NCBI GenBank assembly: GCA_963697205.1
Contig: CAVONB010000003.1
Coordinates: 1-64,000, forward strand
Origin: CAVONB01 sp963697205
GTDB lineage: Bacteria > Pseudomonadota > Alphaproteobacteria > Rhizobiales > Hyphomicrobiaceae
Direction of reading: 5' to 3'
DNA length: 64,000 nt
This document shows positions 44,898 through 53,923 of the stretch, piece by piece (the stretch's first letter is position 1; every line of letters begins with the position of its first letter). Under the pieces are notes generated by a model. The model was not told the DNA's origin. It saw only the letters and a program-made list of their open reading frames with translations, and ran no database searches. A program made the position numbers and the translations under genes.

Positions 44898-45698
44898 ATG
44901 ACCATCGAGCTTTATCACACGGCCCATTCGACCTGCAGCCAGAAGGTCCGGTTGACGCTTGCGGAGAAGGGATTGCCGGAGCGCGGCAAGGACTGGATCG
45001 AGCACGAGGTCGATCTGGGAAAGTTCCAGCATCTGGAGCCCGCATATCTCGCGATAAACCCGAACGGCGTGGTGCCGACGTTCATGCACGACGGCAACGT
45101 TATCATCGAGTCCTCGGCGATCATGGAATATCTCGACGAGGCTTTTGCCGATCCGCCGCTGTTGCCGGCCGATCGCGTGGAGCGGGCCAGAGCGCGCGCG
45201 TGGATGCGCTACATCGACGAGGTGCCGACGGTTGCAGTGCGCGTGCCGAGCTTCGCCAACCTGTTTGCGCCCATGCGCTTCACCGGCAAGAGCGACCAGG
45301 AGTTTTCCGCGCACGCGGACCGGCTGCCGCTGAGGAAGCAGTTCTACCAGCGCATGACGCAGAAGGGCTTCGGTCAGAAGGAGATCAAATACGCCTGCGG
45401 GCAGATCCGGCAGACGTGCGAGCGTATCGAGACTGCGATGGGTGAGCGCGGCGGGCCGTGGATCATGGGCGCACAGTATACGCTCGTCGACGCGCAGGTG
45501 ACTCCGTCCATCGATCGCATGGAGGACATGGGGTACGGGGACATCTGGGAGGATTTGCCGAAGATGTCGGCGTGGTGGCAGCGCATCAAGGCGCGGCCGT
45601 CCTATGCGGCGACGTTCTATCCGGGCGCGCGCATGTCGGCGCGCTATGCGTCGCACTTCAAGACGGCGCAGCAGTTGCGGGCCGAGCGCGGCTACTGA
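44898..45698 (+). CDS. Glutathione S-transferase family protein
   Basis: 266 residues from the ATG at 44898 (GGCGGAGG seven bases upstream; the longer open frame is not protein-like). Thioredoxin-fold N-domain: ELYHTAHSTCSQKVRLTLAEKG (shown as HSTCSQKVRLTL, with the possible catalytic Ser/Cys), NPNGVVPTFMHDG (cis-Pro) and IIESSAIMEYLDE (glutathione gamma-Glu site). The C-terminal helical domain contains WIMGAQYTLVDAQVTPSI with the N-capping Asp. The insertion around QFYQRMTQKGFGQKEI makes it longer than the usual 200-220 residues. It could conjugate or isomerise an electrophile; substrate unknown. Confidence 0.9.
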   Translation: MTIELYHTAHSTCSQKVRLTLAEKGLPERGKDWIEHEVDLGKFQHLEPAYLAINPNGVVPTFMHDGNVIIESSAIMEYLDEAFADPPLLPADRVERARARAWMRYIDEVPTVAVRVPSFANLFAPMRFTGKSDQEFSAHADRLPLRKQFYQRMTQKGFGQKEIKYACGQIRQTCERIETAMGERGGPWIMGAQYTLVDAQVTPSIDRMEDMGYGDIWEDLPKMSAWWQRIKARPSYAATFYPGARMSARYASHFKTAQQLRAERGY

Positions 45699-45756
45699 GC
45701 CGCGGGGCCTGTCAACGCTCCCTGCCCGGCGCCGATGCATCGCAGGAGACCAGCCG

Positions 45757-47100
45757 ATGCCATCCACGATGTTCGATTCCGCGATCTTCCGCGACGGCTT
45801 CGGCACGCCGGGCATGCGGGCGATTTTTTCCGATGAGACCTATGTGCGCTGCTGCGTGGCGGTGGAGGTGGCGCTTGCCAAGGCCGAAGCGCGTGTCGGG
45901 GTCATTCCACAAGCCGCCGCGGTGGACATCGCGCGTTGCGCCACCAGCGACGGGCTCGACTTCGCGCAGCTGAAGACGGAGACCGACAACGTCGGGTATC
46001 CGATCGTCGGGATCGTGCATCAACTGCAAAAACAATGCGGGGAGGCCGGCCGCTACATCCATTGGGGTGCGACGACACAGGACATCATGGACAACGCCGT
46101 CGTCCTGCAGATGCGCGACGGCCTGGCCATCGTCGCCGACGATCTTGCCGCGCTGGACGCGACGCTGACGGCATTGACGCGTCGGCATCGCGACACGGTG
46201 ATGGCGGGACGAACGCATCTGCAACAGGCGCTGCCGACCACGTTCGGGCTGAAGGTTGCGGTGTGGCTGTCGATGATCCGCCGGCATCGCGAGCGGCTCG
46301 CACAGCTGCTGCCGCGGGTGCTGGTCGGGCAGTTCGGCGGCGCCGCGGGGACGCTGGCGTCGCTCGGCGACAAGGGCCTGGTGGTGGCCGATGCGCTGGT
46401 GGAGGAGCTGGGGCTCGGCCGGCCTGCGATCGTGTGGCACGTGGCGCGTGATGGCATGGCGGAGGCGGCTGGATTCCTGGCGCTAGTGTCTGCCAGTCTG
46501 GCCAAGATCGCCACCGACGTGATGCTGATGATGCAGACCGAGGTGGGTGAGGCGTTCGAGCCGTTTGCACCGGGCCGCGGGTCGTCGAGCACGATGCCGC
46601 AGAAGCGCAATCCGATCTCGTGCGAGTTGATCGTGGCGTGTGCGAAATCCGCGCGCCAGAGCGCCGGGCTGATGCTCGATGCGGTGGTGAGCGATCATGA
46701 GCGGGCCACCGGGCCGTGGCATCTGGAGTGGATCGCGGTGCCCGAGGTGTTCCTGGCGGCGGCGAGTGCGCTGAGGCAGGCACGCTTCATGCTCGACGGG
46801 CTGGTGGTGGATGGCGAGCGTATGCGCGGCAACCTCGACATCACCGGTGGTCTGATCGTGGCCGAAGCGGTGATGATGGCGCTGGCGCCGCACACGGGGC
46901 GCGGGACGGCGCACGATCTTGTCTATGGTGCGTGCCGGGCCGCGCTGGAAGCTGGCACGCCGCTGCTGGCACAACTCGAGGCGGATGGCGAGATCACGCG
47001 GCATCTCGACCGGGCGTCACTGGAGCGTCTGGTCGATCCGTCCAACTATCTGGGCTCGGCCGGGCCGATGGTGGACCGCCTGCTGGATGGGCAGGGATGA
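45757..47100 (+). CDS. Fumarase/aspartase-superfamily lyase (3-carboxy-muconate cycloisomerase / adenylosuccinate lyase-like)
   Basis: 447 residues from the ATG at 45757 after GCAGGAGAC. All-helical superfamily with HWGATTQDIMDNA (conserved region 1), AGRTHLQQALPTTFGLK (region 2) and the signature loop GSSTMPQKRNPISCE (region 3, with the catalytic Ser). This combination and the QFGGAAGTLASL stretch are typical of PcaB-like 3-carboxy-cis,cis-muconate cycloisomerases and related lyases. It acts as a tetramer in the cytoplasm. No other beta-ketoadipate genes are next to it, so the assignment to that pathway is tentative. Its stop overlaps the next start (ATGA). Confidence 0.9.
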   Translation: MPSTMFDSAIFRDGFGTPGMRAIFSDETYVRCCVAVEVALAKAEARVGVIPQAAAVDIARCATSDGLDFAQLKTETDNVGYPIVGIVHQLQKQCGEAGRYIHWGATTQDIMDNAVVLQMRDGLAIVADDLAALDATLTALTRRHRDTVMAGRTHLQQALPTTFGLKVAVWLSMIRRHRERLAQLLPRVLVGQFGGAAGTLASLGDKGLVVADALVEELGLGRPAIVWHVARDGMAEAAGFLALVSASLAKIATDVMLMMQTEVGEAFEPFAPGRGSSSTMPQKRNPISCELIVACAKSARQSAGLMLDAVVSDHERATGPWHLEWIAVPEVFLAAASALRQARFMLDGLVVDGERMRGNLDITGGLIVAEAVMMALAPHTGRGTAHDLVYGACRAALEAGTPLLAQLEADGEITRHLDRASLERLVDPSNYLGSAGPMVDRLLDGQG

Positions 47101-47762
47101 GCACCCGGCGTGTGACGCTGACGTTCGACAACGGGCCGACGCCGGGTGTGACGGATCGCGTGCTCGATTTGCTCGACGCGCACGGTGTCGCCGTGACGTT
47201 CTTCGTGATCGGGGAAAAGGTCGCGCGCGATGATGCGCACCGCGCGCTCGTGGCGCGGGCGTGGGGGGCGGGACACTGGATCGGCAATCACACCTATACG
47301 CATCGCGGCCTGATGGGAGGGCTGCCGGACGCGGATGCTGCACAAAGTGAGATTCAACGGACGCAAGACCTAATCGCGCCGTTTGCGCATCCCGATCAAT
47401 TCTATCGCCCGTGTGGCGGGGGTGGACAACTCTGCCCGGGACTGCTGACCGAGGGGGCGCTGACGCTGCTCACGTCGTGCGGGTATTCGCTGGTGCTGTG
47501 GAATGCGGTCCCGCGCGACTGGATCGATCCGGACGGGTGGCCGGCGCGCGCATTGGGGATAATCGAAGGGCTGGCCAATACCGCGCAGGATTGGCCGCTG
47601 GTCGTGCTGCACGACATCGAGAACGGTGCGTTGGCCCGGCTCGGTTCCTTCCTGACGTCGCTGTCGGCCGGTGGCTTCACCGTGGTTCAGGCGCTGCCGC
47701 CGGCGTGTCTCCCGATCAGGCGCGGTCGCGTTGTCGGGGAGGTCGCGGGCTTTCTCGGATGA
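47097..47762 (+). CDS. Polysaccharide deacetylase (NodB-homology) family protein
   Basis: 221 residues; ATG at 47097 overlaps the preceding stop (ATGA), so it is translationally coupled to the lyase. NodB-homology fold: motif 1 TLTFDNGPTPGVT, motif 2 NHTYTHRG (His pair for metal), motif 3 YRPCGGGG, and the LHDIENG end. In motif 1 the usual second Asp (TFDDG), a metal ligand, is Asn. Substrates of the family are N-acetyl sugars, but some members act on small amides (allantoin, imides). Given its coupling to a lyase and the Asn change, a small-molecule amidohydrolase role is possible. Confidence 0.88.
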   Translation: MSTRRVTLTFDNGPTPGVTDRVLDLLDAHGVAVTFFVIGEKVARDDAHRALVARAWGAGHWIGNHTYTHRGLMGGLPDADAAQSEIQRTQDLIAPFAHPDQFYRPCGGGGQLCPGLLTEGALTLLTSCGYSLVLWNAVPRDWIDPDGWPARALGIIEGLANTAQDWPLVVLHDIENGALARLGSFLTSLSAGGFTVVQALPPACLPIRRGRVVGEVAGFLG

Positions 47763-47863
47763 AGGGGCCGAGGCGTGCGGCTTCGGGCTGTGCGCGCGGG
47801 GTCGGGCAGCCTAGAGTTCCGCTTCCGGCGAACGTCCGGTGAGGTCAGTCCGGGTCAGGATCG

Positions 47864-49690
47864 ATGACGCAGACACAGGCGCGCCTCGCGCAGATCGAGG
47901 CGTTCAAGGACTTGCCACTTGATGTGCTGGGCGCGATCGAGCAGCGCCTGCAGCTGATCGAGATCGCACGCGGCGACGTTCTGATCCGGCAGGGCGCGGC
48001 GGCCGATGCGCTCTACCTCGTCGTGTCCGGGCGGTTCGACGTCTGGGTTTCGGGCCGGACCGGGCCGGTCGCGCACATCGGGCCGGGGCGGCCGGTCGGC
48101 GAGATCGCCTTCTTTGCGGGCGGTGCGCGCACGGCAAGCGTGACGGCTGCGCGCGACAGTCTGGTGCTGAAGCTGTCGCGGGAGGATTTCGACGCGCTGG
48201 CGCAGGAGACGCCGCGGATCTGGGCATTCGTGACCGCGGATCTCGCCCGGCGGTTGGCCTCGACCAACGTGGCGCGTGGACCAGCGGACACTACAGTGCC
48301 GCGCACGATCGCGCTCATTCCCGCCGGCGATACGCGGTATTGGCAGGGACTGGATTCCGGGCAGGCGTTGGCGGGTTCGCTGGTCTCGGCTCTGGAGCGC
48401 ATGGGGCGGCGCGTGCGCCGACTGTCGAGCGAGGATATCGCCGGGCCTTTGGAGTCGCGCGAGACGACGCACCACCTGAATGCGCTCGAATCGGAGTTCG
48501 ATCATCTCATCTACGTCGCGGATGCCACGGTCACGCCCTGGTCGGAGAAGGCGCTGCGGCAAGCCGACCTCGTGCTCGCGATCGGATCGGCGTCGGAGCC
48601 GGGGGCTGGGTCGCGACCCAACGATCTGGAGGCCGTCGCGGCCCGCCTTTACGACGCCGGGCAGATCCGTCTTGTGCTGGCGCATGCGGCGGGGACGGTG
48701 CGCGCGACGGCAACGTCGCGCTGGCTCGATCAGCGGCCGTGGGTCGGCATGCATCATCACGTCGCCGCAGGCAACGATCGTGACTTCGACCGGCTGGCCC
48801 GGTTCGCTAGCGGGCAGGCGTTGGGGCTCGTCGCGTGCGGCGGCGGCGCCTACACCGCTGCGCAGGTCGGCATGCATGAGGCGCTACAGGACGCCGGCAT
48901 CGTGTTCGACATCGTCGGCGGGACGAGCGGCGGCAGCGCGATGGCCGCGGCATTCGCGCTGGGCGCGCCGCATGCGGAGATCATGCGGCGCAGCCACGAC
49001 ATGTTCGTGCGGCGGCGCGCGATGCGGCGCTGGACGCTGCCGCGCTACAGCCTGATCGATCACACGACGTTCGATGCTGCCCTGGCGGAGCATTTCACCG
49101 ATGTCGCGATCGAGGATCTGTGGCTGCCCTATTTCGCGGTGTCGACGAACCTCACCGACAACTGCCTGATGATCCATCGGCGTGGGCCGCTGTGGGAGGC
49201 CATCCGGGCGAGCTCGGCGATCCCTGCGCTGCTGCCGCCGGTGTTCACGGCGGACGGCACGACGCTGGTCGACGGCGCCCTGCTCGACAACGTTCCTGTT
49301 GCGCCGATGCATGCGCTGAAAGCGGGGCCCAACATCGTGATCCACTTCGAGCTGCCGACGCTGCCGCGCTGCCCGATCGATCATCGCACGCTGCCGTCGC
49401 GGGGACGTCTGCTGGTGCAATCCCTGACGCGGGCGGGCCGGGCCCGGCTGCCGCCGGCGCCGACGCCGCAAGCGGTGCTGCTGCATGGGCTGACGCTGCC
49501 GCGCAGCGCGCTCGACAAGGTTCTGGGGCCGGACGACGCGCTGTTCTCGATGCGGCCGCCGGAGGGGCTGACCCACCTCGACTGGCACGAGCAGGAGCGG
49601 ATCCGCCAGGCTGGTGGCGCGTATGCACGGGGACGGATCGCGGAACTCAGGGCGCAGGGGCACCGGGCGCTGCGGGTGGTGTCGACCTGA
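47864..49690 (+). CDS. Patatin-like phospholipase with cyclic-nucleotide-binding domain
   Basis: 608 residues. An N-terminal cNMP-binding domain (about 10-115; DVLIRQGAAADALYLVVSGR, VGEIAFFAGGARTASVTA) is followed by a middle segment and a patatin domain (about 320-500). The patatin nucleophile Ser355 is in GGTSGGSAM, and the catalytic Asp in LVDGALLDNVP. The oxyanion loop reads CGGGAYTAA rather than GGGxRG, so the conserved Arg is missing. Similar to the NTE/RssA group of lysophospholipases. No signal peptide; probably peripheral membrane. cNMP or another ligand may control its activity. Confidence 0.92.
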   Translation: MTQTQARLAQIEAFKDLPLDVLGAIEQRLQLIEIARGDVLIRQGAAADALYLVVSGRFDVWVSGRTGPVAHIGPGRPVGEIAFFAGGARTASVTAARDSLVLKLSREDFDALAQETPRIWAFVTADLARRLASTNVARGPADTTVPRTIALIPAGDTRYWQGLDSGQALAGSLVSALERMGRRVRRLSSEDIAGPLESRETTHHLNALESEFDHLIYVADATVTPWSEKALRQADLVLAIGSASEPGAGSRPNDLEAVAARLYDAGQIRLVLAHAAGTVRATATSRWLDQRPWVGMHHHVAAGNDRDFDRLARFASGQALGLVACGGGAYTAAQVGMHEALQDAGIVFDIVGGTSGGSAMAAAFALGAPHAEIMRRSHDMFVRRRAMRRWTLPRYSLIDHTTFDAALAEHFTDVAIEDLWLPYFAVSTNLTDNCLMIHRRGPLWEAIRASSAIPALLPPVFTADGTTLVDGALLDNVPVAPMHALKAGPNIVIHFELPTLPRCPIDHRTLPSRGRLLVQSLTRAGRARLPPAPTPQAVLLHGLTLPRSALDKVLGPDDALFSMRPPEGLTHLDWHEQERIRQAGGAYARGRIAELRAQGHRALRVVST

Positions 49691-49815
49691 GCTGGTCAGG
49701 TGGCGTGGCGGCGCTATGCGATCCTTCACGCGCCGCGTATAGCTGATGAATGGACGGCCCGTGGGGACCAACACCTCCGGCGGGTGTGAAGAGAAGCTGG
49801 AGGCGTTGAGGCGAG

Positions 49816-50325
49816 ATGGCAGAACCCGACACGGCACAAAGGCCCGCGCCGACAGCCTTTCGTCTTGAAAGTGCGGCACGGCTCGTGGCGCTGGCCGGTG
49901 GCATCGTGATGCTGGCGGCGGCCATCCTGGTTTGCGTCAGCGTCAGTCTGCGGTGGGCGACTGGCAACACGGTGCCCGGCGACTACGAGTGGGTGCAGAT
50001 AGCCGTTGCCATCGCCGCGTTCTGCTTCCTGCCCTATTGCCAGCTGCGGGGCGGGAATATCGTCGTCACGACCTTCACCACGCGGCTATCGGCGCGCGCG
50101 CAGGCGTGGCTTGATCGGCTTTGGGATCTCGTCGCCGCGGCGTTCGCCGGGTTGATCGCGTGGCGGCTCGGTCTCGGGGCGTTCGAGGCGATCGGGAACA
50201 AGACGACTACGATGGTGGTCGGTTTCCCGATCGGGTGGTCGATCGCGGTGACGTCGGGGCTGGCGGCCTTTCTTGCCGCGGCGGCCGTGGTGACGGCTTT
50301 GCGGTTGCGGCGGACGCGTCCATGA
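49816..50325 (+). CDS. dctQ: TRAP transporter small permease (DctQ)
   Basis: 169 residues from the ATG at 49816 (GAGGCGAG site). Four transmembrane helices (ARLVALAGGIVMLAAAILVCVSV and others) with the YEWVQIAVAIAAFCFLPY motif of DctQ-type subunits. It pairs with the large permease, whose start overlaps this stop (ATGA). TRAP systems import carboxylates and related acids with Na+. No DctP binding protein gene is present here. Confidence 0.9.
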   Translation: MAEPDTAQRPAPTAFRLESAARLVALAGGIVMLAAAILVCVSVSLRWATGNTVPGDYEWVQIAVAIAAFCFLPYCQLRGGNIVVTTFTTRLSARAQAWLDRLWDLVAAAFAGLIAWRLGLGAFEAIGNKTTTMVVGFPIGWSIAVTSGLAAFLAAAAVVTALRLRRTRP

Positions 50326-51641
50326 GTCCGACGGCGTCTGCGCTCGTGGGGTTTGCGGCGATGATGGCGCTGATCGGCCTGCGCATGCCGGTCGGGCTCG
50401 CCATGCTCGTGGTCGGCGGCTGCGGGTATGCGTGGCTGACGGGATTTCTGCCGTTTCTCAACTTCATCAAGACGACGCCCTATCACCTGTTTGCGAACTA
50501 CACGCTGTCGGTGATCCCGCTGTTCGTCTTGATGGGGGCGTTTGCGGAACGCTCGGGATTGTCGAGCGATCTGTTCAAGGCGGCGAGCCTCGGGCTCGGG
50601 CGGCGCCGGGGCGGGCTGGCGATGGCGGTGATCGGGGCGTGCACCGTGTTCGGGGCGATCTGCGGCTCGTCGGTCGCCACGACGGCCACGTTCGCGCGCA
50701 CGGCGCATCCCGAGCTGATGCGCTATCGCTACGACGGCGGCTTCTCGACGGCGACGATCGCGGTGGGCGGCACGCTGGGTATTCTCATTCCGCCGTCGGT
50801 GATCCTCGTCGTCTATGCGATCTCGACCGAGCAGAATATCGTCAAGTTGTTCCAGGCGGCGCTGCTGCCGGGGCTGTTGTCGGCACTGTTCTACTGCGTC
50901 GTGATCGCGTGGACGAGCCGGCGCAACCCCGCGTTGGGACCGGCCGTGCCGCAGTCGGGCGATGCCGACAGGTCGCGGGCGCTGTTGAAGGTGTGGCCGG
51001 CGATCGTGGTCGCGCTGGTCGTGGTCGGCGGCATCTATGGCGGAGTGTTCACGCCGACGGAAGGTGCCGCGGTCGGGGCCGTGGGCATGCTGCTGGCCGG
51101 CATGGCGCGGCGGACGCTGGGTCTGAAGGAGATCGGTGAGGCGCTGCTGCAGACCGCGGAGACGTCGGCGATGATCTTCTCGATCCTGCTCGGCGCGGAG
51201 ATCTTCAACGCATTCCTGGCTCTGTCGCAGTTGCCGGCCAACGCGGCGGAGACGATCACCCATTGGGGCCTGCCACCGTTTGCGGTGATGGCGGCGCTGC
51301 TGGCGCTCTACATCGTGCTGGGTGCGCTGATGGACGAGCTGGCGATGATCCTGTTGACGCTGCCCGTCTTCTTTCCCATCGTCACGGCGCTCGATTTCGG
51401 TATGACGAGCGAGGAGGTCGCGATTTGGTTCGGCATCCTCGTCCTGATCGTCGTGGGTATCGGGCTGACCGCGCCGCCGATCGGGCTCAACGTTTTCGTC
51501 GTATCAGCGATCGCGCGGGAGGTTCCGATGACGGCAACCTATCGCCGCGTGCTTCCGTTTCTGGCGGCCGATCTCGTCAAGCTCGCGCTGGTCATGGTGT
51601 TCCCGTCGCTGGCGCTGTGGCTTGTCAGGCTGCTGAACTGA
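50322..51641 (+). CDS. dctM: TRAP transporter large permease (DctM)
   Basis: 439 residues from the ATG at 50322, overlapping dctQ. About twelve hydrophobic helices with family blocks: GLRMPVGLAMLVVG, GAICGSSVATTATFA, GTLGILIPPSVILVVYA, FTPTEGAAVGAVGM, and the C-terminal LTAPPIGLNVFVVSAIA. It is the ion-coupled channel of the TRAP importer. Substrate not predictable without the DctP protein. Confidence 0.93.
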   Translation: MSPTASALVGFAAMMALIGLRMPVGLAMLVVGGCGYAWLTGFLPFLNFIKTTPYHLFANYTLSVIPLFVLMGAFAERSGLSSDLFKAASLGLGRRRGGLAMAVIGACTVFGAICGSSVATTATFARTAHPELMRYRYDGGFSTATIAVGGTLGILIPPSVILVVYAISTEQNIVKLFQAALLPGLLSALFYCVVIAWTSRRNPALGPAVPQSGDADRSRALLKVWPAIVVALVVVGGIYGGVFTPTEGAAVGAVGMLLAGMARRTLGLKEIGEALLQTAETSAMIFSILLGAEIFNAFLALSQLPANAAETITHWGLPPFAVMAALLALYIVLGALMDELAMILLTLPVFFPIVTALDFGMTSEEVAIWFGILVLIVVGIGLTAPPIGLNVFVVSAIAREVPMTATYRRVLPFLAADLVKLALVMVFPSLALWLVRLLN

Positions 51642-51685
51642 CGGGTGGTGCCCGCATGGCGACGATCTCGACCGTTGCGGGGTCT

Positions 51686-52132
51686 TCAGTTCAGTTTGTC
51701 ATCGTAGCTCGGCGTGAGAATTTTGCAGACGCTGCGGGCGGAGGTGATCTTGCGGCCGTGCCGATCGAGCGTCCAGATGTTGTGACACTGGCCGATGAGT
51801 TCCTTCTCGGTGCCGCGCAAGCGGATGCTCCACTCGCAGACGGCGGCGATATCACGCCCGGCCTGAAGCGATGAGATGACGTCGAGGTGCGTGACGGCGT
51901 AGGTGTCGAGCTCGGCGGCATACTGGGCCATGATCTCCATGGCGCTGTTGGCCTGCAAGAGTTCTTCGCCCGGAGGAATGGCCAGTCTTGCGGCGAGCTT
52001 GCGATCGATCTGCGTCAACATGCGTGCATCTGGCACGAAGGCCTCGGCGACATCGACTGGGTCGCCGGCGCGATAGGCCGCCAGGGCGCGGCGCAGAACG
52101 GCTGGAATTTCCAGACGTGGTCGAATCAGCAT
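51686..52132 (-). CDS. NTF2-like (SnoaL-like) fold protein
   Basis: 148 residues from the ATG at 52132 (AAGGGCGAG upstream; an extra 15 codons exist to 52177 but are unlikely). Alpha+beta cone fold: YRAGDPVDVAEAFVPDARM, EELLQANSAMEIMAQYAAEL, VISSLQAGRDIAAVCEWSIRLR. It continues with CHNIWTLDRHGRKITSARSV. Family members are ketosteroid isomerases, polyketide cyclases or scaffolding proteins. No catalytic residues can be assigned. Single gene, convergent with dctM. Confidence 0.8.
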   Translation of the reverse strand: MLIRPRLEIPAVLRRALAAYRAGDPVDVAEAFVPDARMLTQIDRKLAARLAIPPGEELLQANSAMEIMAQYAAELDTYAVTHLDVISSLQAGRDIAAVCEWSIRLRGTEKELIGQCHNIWTLDRHGRKITSARSVCKILTPSYDDKLN

Positions 52133-52333
52133 CGCTCGCCCTTTCGGGTCAAAGTGCCAAGCATGTGCCAATCGCATTGCGGCACGGCAACGCGCATCCA
52201 GCGTGCGTAGTCAGCTGAAAGTAGCGCGGATCGCCTAATCGATGGGTCCAGACGGTTCGCGGCAATTCGTAGCGGCGTGCGTTCACGTCATATCGTGGCG
52301 GGTATGTGATCGTTTTTGAGACGTTCGACCGGG

Positions 52334-53923
52334 TTATTGATCCGAGTGCTGTGGTTTCCAGCGCAGTTTCGGCTGACGGGCGGCCCGAGTTTCGTCGAGG
52401 CGGCGGCGTGGCGTCTGACGCGGGGCCTGATGAAAGCGATCGGTATCGCCGGATTGTGCAGCTTTGGCGAGACTGCGGAGCGTGGCCACGAACCCGTCGA
52501 GGGTCTCCTTCAATTCCAACTCTGTCGGCTCGATCAGCATGGCACCGTGGACGACGAGCGGGAAATACATCGTCATGGGATGATAGCCCTCGTCGATCAT
52601 CGCCTTGGCGAAGTCCAGCGTGGTTACGCCGGTGTCCTTCAGGAACGCGTCGTCGAACAGGACCTCGTGCATGCAGACGCGATCACCGAAGGGCTGGGTG
52701 AAGATATCGCGCAGGCCGACGCGGACGTAGTTGGCGTTGAGGACGGCGTCCTCGCTGGCCTGGCGCATGCCGTCGGCGCCATGGGAGAGCATGTAGGTCA
52801 TGGCGCGCACGAACATGCCCATCTGGCCGTGGAAGGCGGTCAGTCGGCCGAACGGCTTGCGGCCGGTGCCGGCCAGTTCCGTCTCGTGCTCGGACAGGGC
52901 GTGCAGCGAGGAGCCGGGGCGTGTTGTCTTGTCGACTGAGATGATCGGCAGTGGGGCATAGCGCGCGAGCGCCTGGGACAGCACGACGGGGCCGGAGCCT
53001 GGTCCACCGCCGCCGTGTGGTGTCGAAAACGTCTTGTGCAGGTTGATGTGCATGGCGTCGACGCCGAGATCGCCGGGTCGCGCCTTGCCGACGATCGCGT
53101 TGAAGTTGGCGCCGTCGCAATAGAAGTAGGCACCGGCCGCGTGGACAGCGTCGGCGATGGCGACGATGTCGCGCTCGAACAGTCCGCAGGTGTTGGGATT
53201 GGTCAGCATGATGGCGGCGACGTCGGCGTCGAGCGCCTGCTGAACGGCCTCGGCGGACACAGTGCCATCCTCGCGAGCTGCCACCGGCCTCACCTTGTAG
53301 CCCATGAACGCGGCCGTGGCGGGATTGGTGCCGTGCGCGCTGTCGGGCACGAGCACGACGTTGCGCGCGGAACCTGCCGCGTCGTGGGCGGCCTTGATCG
53401 CCAGCATGCCGCACAACTCGCCGTGGGCGCCGGCCTTGGGCGACAGCGCGACGGCGTGCATGCCGGTTAGTTCGAGCAGATAGCCCGACAGCATCTGCAT
53501 CAGCGCGACCGCGCCCTGAACGGTCTGCTGCGGCTGCAGGGGATGAATGTCGGCAAAGCCCGGCAGGCGTGCCATCTTCTCGTTCAGACGCGGGTTGTGC
53601 TTCATGGTGCACGAGCCGAGCGGATAAAGGCCGGCATCGATGGCGTAGTTCTTGGAGGACAGCCGCACGTAGTGGCGCATCGTCTCGGGCTCGGAGAGGC
53701 CGGGCAAGCCGATGGGCGCACGGCGTTCCAAGCCTGCCAGGCGCGACTTGGAGGATTTCGGCTCGGGAAGATCGACGCCGGTCTTGGTCAGGCTGCCGCG
53801 CCGTTCGAAGATCAGGGCTTCCTCGTGATCGAGGCCGCGATGGCCGGAGAAGGTCGCGGGCGCAGCGGTGTCGGCGGTGGCCGTTGCCGGCTCGGTGGGG
53901 CGGCCTTGACGGTTCATGCTCAT
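52334..53923 (-). CDS. gcvPB: Glycine dehydrogenase (decarboxylating) subunit 2
   Basis: 529 residues from the ATG at 53923. PLP-dependent half of the split P-protein of the glycine cleavage system; with GcvPA it decarboxylates glycine and loads the aminomethyl group on lipoyl-GcvH. Conserved blocks: GLYPLGSCTMKHNPR, LSPKAGAHGELCGM, DSAHGTNPATAAFMGYK, NPNTCGLFE, and the PLP lysine 297 in NLHKTFSTPHGGGGPGSGP. The start overlaps the stop of the upstream hydrolase gene (ATGA), so it is translationally coupled. It is intact, unlike gcvPA. Last gene of the operon. Confidence 0.95.
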   Translation of the reverse strand: MSMNRQGRPTEPATATADTAAPATFSGHRGLDHEEALIFERRGSLTKTGVDLPEPKSSKSRLAGLERRAPIGLPGLSEPETMRHYVRLSSKNYAIDAGLYPLGSCTMKHNPRLNEKMARLPGFADIHPLQPQQTVQGAVALMQMLSGYLLELTGMHAVALSPKAGAHGELCGMLAIKAAHDAAGSARNVVLVPDSAHGTNPATAAFMGYKVRPVAAREDGTVSAEAVQQALDADVAAIMLTNPNTCGLFERDIVAIADAVHAAGAYFYCDGANFNAIVGKARPGDLGVDAMHINLHKTFSTPHGGGGPGSGPVVLSQALARYAPLPIISVDKTTRPGSSLHALSEHETELAGTGRKPFGRLTAFHGQMGMFVRAMTYMLSHGADGMRQASEDAVLNANYVRVGLRDIFTQPFGDRVCMHEVLFDDAFLKDTGVTTLDFAKAMIDEGYHPMTMYFPLVVHGAMLIEPTELELKETLDGFVATLRSLAKAAQSGDTDRFHQAPRQTPRRRLDETRAARQPKLRWKPQHSDQ

